Source: VXRD01 sp965232265 (GTDB lineage: Bacteria; Latescibacterota; UBA2968). Taken from it: 64,000 nucleotides of DNA. Numbering within the stretch: the first letter of the stretch is position 1; the number at the start of each line of letters is the position of its first letter. Below are positions 59,094 to 64,000 of the stretch, in pieces. The position numbers and the translations under genes were made by a program. The notes under the pieces are model-generated. The model saw nothing but the letters and a program-made list of their open reading frames with translations. It had not been told where the DNA came from and did not search any database. The stretch is from positions 620,001 to 684,000 of the forward strand of contig CBDDPH010000002.1 in NCBI GenBank assembly GCA_965232265.1, in the 5' to 3' direction.

Positions 59094-60413
59094 CTATTCC
59101 TCCTTCTCTGGTTGGATGATTTTATCGCGGTTCTCGTCCAGCCATTTACTCGCTTCGTCGAAACACGACCGATCAGCGAAGACATAGTCAACGGAGACTA
59201 CAGGTACGTTACTCAGTACTTCAGAAAGAGCGAGAGACGACACACTCCGGCTGTCGCTCATTCGCACTGGGAAATCCGGCGCACCGCTTTTCTGTTGATA
59301 ATGGTCGTGACGGAAGTGTTCTGCGCCGAACTTTTCTTTTAATGCTTTGAAAACATATTCTCCTGACTCCCGATTGATGGAAACATCATTGGGGTTCCAC
59401 TGGTAAAGAGTCTTAAAGTGCTCGCGCCGTATGATTCGGCGTGCATGGGTATGACCTTTTTCATTCTCTTCGAATGCAGCCTTCCACAAGGCGGCAGTGA
59501 TTTCGTTGTCCGTCAATCGCAAATGACTCTCCAGATCCGTTGCGAAGAAGCCGTGGTCGAGCCATTTTTTTAGAAAATCCAATAGATGAATGTCGTAAAT
59601 TCGACGAACAGGATGAAAGTAAACTTGTGAATACATAAAATATCGTGCAAGCATTAATGCTTCCGCCGACTGAATGCCTCCTTCTTCCACGCCGAGTGCT
59701 GGCTCTTGATACTCTCCCTTCTCGCCTAATTGAGCTGGCGGCAAGATACGTAGCGTGTCGATTAGCCGGTAGTGGTCGAATTTTCCATAAGCGACGCCTA
59801 TATGGTATGAGTCCCGCAGTAAATAGTCCATACGATCAACGCCGAAGGCATCCCCCACGATGATTTCCGCCAAGATCGTTTCCCAATCAGTGAACTCCAG
59901 GTCAGTCGCTTTCTTCGGTCCAACTGCCAGCTTTTCGATATCTTCATGGCGAAGCGGAGGTGTGACAGAATCCCAAATCTCCTTCATCTCGTCGCTACAA
60001 ATAATTTTCCGCGTCAATTTTTCATGGTCCCAACTCTCTGGCAGAAGTTCCTGTTCAGCCGCGTGCGAGAAAGGCAGATGACCAATATCGTGGCAGAGTG
60101 CAGCCATACGTATAACCCGCTTCCAGTATGCTATTTGGTCGGGAACATTGAGCGGTTTCAGAAGATCTCGGATTTCATCCGTTACATTGTTTGGGTTAGT
60201 GACTACATCGAAGACTCGGCTTGCGAGTTCCATGACTCCAAGTGAATGCTCGAATCGTTTGTGTGTCGCGCTAGGATAGGTAAGATAGGTCATTGCCAAT
60301 TGGTGGATATGACGGAGCCTCTGAAATGGATGTGAATCAAGGACCTTGCGCTCGTCGTTGTCTAACCGTATGAATACATGAATTGGATCTCTAATTTCGT
60401 GAATATTCTTCAT
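59094..60413 (-). CDS. HD-domain dNTP phosphohydrolase (dGTPase/SAMHD1-like, YwfO type)
   Basis: A 439-residue protein. Metal ligands are H56 (RFEHSLGV), H108-D109 (LCHDIGHLPFSHAAE) and D193 (DRMDYLLRDSYHIG); IRDPIHVFIRLD is the family N-terminus. The family hydrolyses dNTPs to nucleoside and triphosphate. The start at 60413 has AAAAGGG upstream. It is the first gene of a two-gene unit with a YwgA-like protein, driven by a promoter that contains a GAAC-N4-GTTC palindrome. Confidence 0.9.
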   Translation of the reverse strand: MKNIHEIRDPIHVFIRLDNDERKVLDSHPFQRLRHIHQLAMTYLTYPSATHKRFEHSLGVMELASRVFDVVTNPNNVTDEIRDLLKPLNVPDQIAYWKRVIRMAALCHDIGHLPFSHAAEQELLPESWDHEKLTRKIICSDEMKEIWDSVTPPLRHEDIEKLAVGPKKATDLEFTDWETILAEIIVGDAFGVDRMDYLLRDSYHIGVAYGKFDHYRLIDTLRILPPAQLGEKGEYQEPALGVEEGGIQSAEALMLARYFMYSQVYFHPVRRIYDIHLLDFLKKWLDHGFFATDLESHLRLTDNEITAALWKAAFEENEKGHTHARRIIRREHFKTLYQWNPNDVSINRESGEYVFKALKEKFGAEHFRHDHYQQKSGAPDFPVRMSDSRSVSSLALSEVLSNVPVVSVDYVFADRSCFDEASKWLDENRDKIIQPEKEE

Positions 60414-60443
60414 TTTCCCTTTTCCTTTTGTTGTCAATGTTTT

Positions 60444-60472
60444 AATATACTGAACATTTGTTCATTTTTCAA
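60444..60472 (-). promoter_or_regulatory. Promoter with SOS-box-like operator for the HD/YwgA operon
   Basis: Minus strand: TTGAAA (60467-60472), 17-nt spacer, TATATT (60444-60449). The spacer contains the palindrome TGAACAAATGTTCA (60451-60464), that is GAAC-N4-GTTC, which fits the LexA box of Bacillus-type bacteria. A bound repressor would block polymerase. Confidence 0.72.
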
Positions 60473-60495
60473 GTCTATTTTCAAAGGAGTCCACT

Positions 60496-61254
60496 ATGTC
60501 TCTCGCTGTATGTATATGGGCACTGACCTGTGCCGAGGAACTCGCGTTGGAGCAAGTTGCCGATGCGGGGTTTACGCATATTGATATTCGTCCGGGTTGG
60601 CTTCAGACAGCCGATCTTCAGCAACGAGCCAGAGATCTCGGGCTCGCTGTTTCTTGTATTGCCGCTTCTGCCGATATGCCCGAGGGGGTGTCCCTTGCTG
60701 GGGATAATTTACAAACCGCACGCGATCACATAAATCGGGCGTTTGAACACGGTGCTCGGCTCGGCGCAACGACTGCGTACCTGGTGCCCCAGGGCGATGA
60801 TGCCGACCTGTTTGCCGAGTCTTTGAGTGTGCTGGCTGATCGGGCGCAAGATGCAGGTGTCAAGCTCGCTGTTGAACATTTTCCGGGTACGTTTTTGCCG
60901 ACGGTGCCGTTTACGCTCACTTATCTCGAGGAGATCGGTCATCCCAATCTGTATCTGCTTTTTGATATTGGTCACGCACAGATGGCGAATGAAGATCCCG
61001 CGGATATGATCGCGCTGGCAGGGGATCGTCTGGGTTATGTTCATCTCGATGATAATGATGGGGAGGAGGATCTGCACCTGGGGCTGTGCGATGGGGTGCT
61101 GACGCGCGAGGTGCTGCAATCTACATTTGCCGCGCTTCTTTCGGTTAATTATGCCGGGAATATGAGTCTGGAACTGAAGCCGGATATTCCATATCCTCTC
61201 GATGCGCTGAAGAGAAGTCGGGGGATTGTTAGAAGTGTGAAGGGAGAAGTGTGA
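60496..61254 (+). CDS. Sugar phosphate isomerase/epimerase (AP-endonuclease-2-like TIM barrel)
   Basis: A 252-residue TIM-barrel protein with metal ligands typical of the xylose-isomerase-like group: E in AVEHFPG, D/H in LLFDIGHAQMA, H in YVHLDDN, and E in MSLELKP. It probably isomerises or epimerises a keto-sugar or inositol derivative. AAAGGAG precedes the ATG. The last codons (RSVKGEV) are written by an intergenic-type tandem repeat that runs into the gene. Confidence 0.86.
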   Translation: MSLAVCIWALTCAEELALEQVADAGFTHIDIRPGWLQTADLQQRARDLGLAVSCIAASADMPEGVSLAGDNLQTARDHINRAFEHGARLGATTAYLVPQGDDADLFAESLSVLADRAQDAGVKLAVEHFPGTFLPTVPFTLTYLEEIGHPNLYLLFDIGHAQMANEDPADMIALAGDRLGYVHLDDNDGEEDLHLGLCDGVLTREVLQSTFAALLSVNYAGNMSLELKPDIPYPLDALKRSRGIVRSVKGEV

Positions 61255-61300
61255 AGGGAGAAGTGTGAAGGGAGAAGTGTGAAGGAGGAAGTGTGAAGGA
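61231..61300. repeat. 14-bp tandem repeat (AGAAGTGTGAAGGG, five units)
   Basis: Five near-identical units start inside the 3' end of the TIM-barrel gene and supply its stop codon. The unit is the GAAGTGTGAAGG sequence found in the mosaic repeats elsewhere in the window. Confidence 0.95.
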
Positions 61301-61371
61301 GGAAATAGGATGAGGCACCAGCTTTAGGGTGGTGTTGGGTGGCCTTCAAACTTCAAACTTCTTACTTGCTT

Positions 61372-62358
61372 TTACAGTTTGACTACGACCCGTCCGCGCA
61401 TTTGTCCGGATAGGATGCGATCTATTTGGTCATTTAGTTCCGACAAGTCGCATTCTGCGATTATGTTGTTCAGGGTACTGATTTTCCAGTCTGTAGCGAT
61501 ATGTTGCCAGATTTTTAGTCTGAGGTCCATGGGGCACAGGACAGAGTCGATGCCGATTAGTTTGACGCCGCGAAGGATAAATGGATATACTGTGGTGTGT
61601 AGTTCGGGGGATGCAACCAGGCCACAACAGGTTATTACGCCGTGGTATTGCGTTGTTTTGATGAGTGTTGACAGGATGTTTCCGCCAACGGTGTCTATTG
61701 CCGCTGCCCAGCGGCCCGATAGGATGGGCCGTCCCGTGTCGTCGTCCAGTGTGCGCCGGTCTATGACTTCAGTTGCGCCGAGTTTTTTCAGGAAGTCCGT
61801 TTCTGACGCTTTTCCGGTGGCTGCTACGACTCGAAAGCCGTTTTTGGCTAATATCGCCACGGCCAGGCTGCCTACGCCGCCTGTTGCGCCGGTTACTGCG
61901 ATGTCGCCCTGATTTGGCGTGATACCTGTTTCGATGATGTGATGGACTGATAGTGCGGCTGTAAATCCCGCTGTTCCATATCCCATGCTTTCTTTTGAGG
62001 TCAATCCTTCGGGGAGCCTGACCAGCCAATGCGCGGGTACTCTGATGTATTGTCCGAATCCTCCCGGTGTATTCATTCCCAGGTCATAACCCGTGACCAA
62101 TACGCTGTCGCCAGGTTTATAGTCGGCGATAGTGCTTTCCACGATTTCTCCCGCTGCATCTATGCCCGGCGTGTGCGGATATGCCTGCGTTACGCCGCGA
62201 TGCCCGGTTGCAGATAGGGCGTCTTTGTAATTTAGCGAGGAGTAGCGCACCCGGATCAATACGTCGCCTTCGGGTAGTTCATCTATTTGTCGGTTTTCTA
62301 CGGATCTTAAAAATTGATTCTCTGATTCGCGTACGACGAGTGCTCGAAATGATGTCAT
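61372..62358 (-). CDS. Zinc-free quinone oxidoreductase, AcuI/YhdH type
   Basis: A 328-residue medium-chain dehydrogenase. The YhdH/YhfP subfamily signature is present (SSLNYKDALSATGHRG, PGIDAAG, VTGYDLGMN--GGFGQYIRV, TGATGGVGSLAVAILAK). The best-known members, AcuI, reduce acryloyl-CoA with NADPH. No zinc cysteines are present. Acrylate can come from DMSP or propionate-type metabolism, but nothing else in the window supports a specific role. Confidence 0.92.
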   Translation of the reverse strand: MTSFRALVVRESENQFLRSVENRQIDELPEGDVLIRVRYSSLNYKDALSATGHRGVTQAYPHTPGIDAAGEIVESTIADYKPGDSVLVTGYDLGMNTPGGFGQYIRVPAHWLVRLPEGLTSKESMGYGTAGFTAALSVHHIIETGITPNQGDIAVTGATGGVGSLAVAILAKNGFRVVAATGKASETDFLKKLGATEVIDRRTLDDDTGRPILSGRWAAAIDTVGGNILSTLIKTTQYHGVITCCGLVASPELHTTVYPFILRGVKLIGIDSVLCPMDLRLKIWQHIATDWKISTLNNIIAECDLSELNDQIDRILSGQMRGRVVVKL

Positions 62359-62458
62359 TGTGCTTTCCTCCTTGCAATAATTTAATAATTGTCTCTCAAT
62401 GCGAGATTCAATACACTATATTACACATCAAAACTCTAACCTCTAACAAAATATTGCA

Positions 62459-64000
62459 ATGCGATACAAGTCCCTCAAACAGTGCGTTGACGATCTCGAG
62501 CACAACAGTCATCTCATCCGCATTGAACAGGAGGTGGATCCCTATCTGGAGATGGCGGAGATCCATCGCCGCGTTTTTCAGGCGAATGGTCCGGCTGTTT
62601 ATTATGCGAATGTGAAAGATAGTCCATTTCCGGCGGTTTCCAATCTTTTTGGTACGCTCAACCGCTCGCGTTTTCTTTTTCGTTCAACTCTGAGATGGGT
62701 GCAACGCCTTGTCGAGGTCAAGGCCGATCCGGTTGCGTTTCTTCGCGCACCCTGGCGTGCCATGGGGATTGCGAGGATCGCGTTTAATACGTTGCCGAGA
62801 AGGGTGCGTTTTGGTGCGGTGCTCAAGCATAATACGCGTATTGATCAGCTTCCTCAGATTCAGTGCTGGCCCGACGATGGCGGTCCATTTGTTCTTTTGC
62901 CCCAGGTTTATACTGAGGATCCCGACCAGCCGGGTATTATGAATGCGAATTTGGGTATGTATCGCATCCAGCTTTCGGGTAATGAGTACGTACAGAACGA
63001 AGAGGTTGGTCTGCACTACCAGATTCGCCGCGATATTGGGATTCACCATGCGAATGCGCTCAAGCGAGGGGAGCCTTTGCGCGTGAGTATTTTTATCGGG
63101 GGACCGCCCGCGCATACGTTTTCCGCTGTTATGCCTTTGCCCGAGGGGTTGTCCGAAATTATTTTTGCCGGGGGTCTGGCCGGGCGTCGGTTTCGCTATG
63201 CGCGCAGGAATGCCAGTGTTGTTTCTACAGAGGCCGATTTTGTTATCACGGGTACCGTGCATCCGGGCGAGACCAAACCCGAGGGTCCTTTTGGCGATCA
63301 TCTGGGGTATTATAGCTTGGCGCACGATTTTCCCGTTCTCCATGTGGATGATGTTTGGCACCGCAGAGACGCTATTTATCCCTTTACTGTTGTGGGGCGC
63401 CCCCCGCAGGAAGATACGGCATTTGGTGCGCTTATCCACGAGATGACTGGTCCGATGGTTCCCGTTGAGATTCCCGGTCTCAAGTCTATTAATGCTGTGG
63501 ATGCGGCGGGTGTTCATCCTTTGCTTATTGCCATTGGTTCGGAGCGCTATGTGCCCTACCGCGAGCGACAACCGCAGGAGATTCTCACGCTGGCCAATGC
63601 GTTGCTCGGTTTTGGCGCGTGTTCTTTGGCGAAATACCTTTTTATTTGCGCGGGGGAAGATAATCCCCATCTGAATACGCACGATATCGGCGCTTATTTT
63701 ATCCATGTTCTCGAGCGGGTGGATTGGCGGCGCGATCTCCACTTTCAAACGCGTACGACGATGGATACGCTGGATTATTCGGGTACGGGGTTTAATGAGG
63801 GTTCCAAGGTTGTGATCGCCGCAGCCGGTGCGAAGAGACGCGATTTGTGGCGCGAGGTTCCGGATGATCTCAGCTTGCCTGATGGTTTTAAGAATCCCGC
63901 GATTGCCCTGCCCGGTATTGTAGCTGTTGAAGGTCCTGATTTCAAAGATGCCGATCAGGGGGGTAAGGATGCAGTTCGTCTTGCCGAGGCACTTGTTTCT
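62459..64000 (+). CDS. UbiD family decarboxylase (partial)
   Basis: Open to the window edge, 514 codons, covering most of the protein. UbiD features: RIEQEVDPYLEMAEIHRRVF at the N-terminus, HYQIRRDIGIHHANAL (prenyl-FMN region), TKPEGPFGDHLGYYS with the catalytic E-P-F-G segment. UbiD enzymes use prenylated FMN to (de)carboxylate aromatic or alpha,beta-unsaturated acids. The ATG at 62459 has no ribosome site. Without the C-terminus or a UbiX partner in view, the substrate cannot be assigned. Confidence 0.93.
   Translation, partial: MRYKSLKQCVDDLEHNSHLIRIEQEVDPYLEMAEIHRRVFQANGPAVYYANVKDSPFPAVSNLFGTLNRSRFLFRSTLRWVQRLVEVKADPVAFLRAPWRAMGIARIAFNTLPRRVRFGAVLKHNTRIDQLPQIQCWPDDGGPFVLLPQVYTEDPDQPGIMNANLGMYRIQLSGNEYVQNEEVGLHYQIRRDIGIHHANALKRGEPLRVSIFIGGPPAHTFSAVMPLPEGLSEIIFAGGLAGRRFRYARRNASVVSTEADFVITGTVHPGETKPEGPFGDHLGYYSLAHDFPVLHVDDVWHRRDAIYPFTVVGRPPQEDTAFGALIHEMTGPMVPVEIPGLKSINAVDAAGVHPLLIAIGSERYVPYRERQPQEILTLANALLGFGACSLAKYLFICAGEDNPHLNTHDIGAYFIHVLERVDWRRDLHFQTRTTMDTLDYSGTGFNEGSKVVIAAAGAKRRDLWREVPDDLSLPDGFKNPAIALPGIVAVEGPDFKDADQGGKDAVRLAEALVS

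Overview
The window looks like part of a chromosome from an uncultured, heterotrophic Gram-negative-type bacterium of the Latescibacterota/Poribacteria kind. This is inferred from gene content: several phytanoyl-CoA (PhyH) dioxygenases, a sulfatase, MocA-type and enolase-superfamily sugar enzymes, repeated two-domain FtsX/MacB permeases, an outer-membrane-type protein and many small intergenic repeats. There is no rRNA or tRNA to test it.

Layout. (1) 1-6.05 kb, minus strand: an operon-like catabolic cluster (flavin monooxygenase, MocA oxidoreductase, sulfatase, two PhyH dioxygenases of which one carries HEAT repeats, start of a family-2 glycoside hydrolase). (2) 6.1-12.5 kb, minus strand: an accessory block with a Fic protein, a PD-(D/E)XK nuclease fused to a RecQ-type helicase, a coiled-coil protein built from 144-bp repeats, and a short ORF. 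Its control region has 12-bp direct repeats on both sides of a strong sigma70-type promoter. (3) 12.6-16 kb: a TPP enzyme and a PcfJ-like protein. (4) 16-33 kb, minus strand: four FtsX/MacB-type permeases, two ABC ATPases, a membrane-fusion protein, an ECF sigma factor, a PhnZ-like HD oxygenase and a PIN toxin pair. Three transcription units here share one control module: a sigma54 -24/-12 promoter with a 41-bp conserved element at a fixed distance upstream. Two permease remnants show that the family is being duplicated and lost. (5) 33-42 kb: a frameshifted MFS gene, then a plus-strand sugar-catabolism cluster (beta-propeller protein, two PhyH enzymes, an enolase-superfamily enzyme, a FucU-like mutarotase, a Rieske fusion protein). 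(6) 42-47 kb, minus strand: ECF sigma factor plus cupin, a putative outer-membrane protein, a nucleotidyltransferase, a frameshifted phosphatase and an AlbA_2-type regulator. (7) 47-57.4 kb, plus strand: housekeeping genes pdxH, pdxJ, tig-clpP-clpX, engB, a DSD1-like PLP enzyme, serA and purA. (8) 57.5-64 kb: an acetyltransferase, a frameshifted CopG-type antitoxin, a YwfO/YwgA-like HD-phosphohydrolase pair behind an SOS-like operator, a TIM-barrel isomerase, an AcuI/YhdH reductase and a partial UbiD decarboxylase.

Most striking signals: the triplicated sigma54 module; the Fic / nuclease-helicase / coiled-coil block as a possible undescribed defence or conflict system; the GAAC-N4-GTTC palindrome in the promoter spacer of the HD-phosphohydrolase operon; and the phosphonate-type HD oxygenase gene lying between 65-bp direct copies of an ABC-ATPase gene end. 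Three genes (MFS, histidine phosphatase, CopG-type antitoxin) carry single frameshifts that could be real decay or assembly errors.
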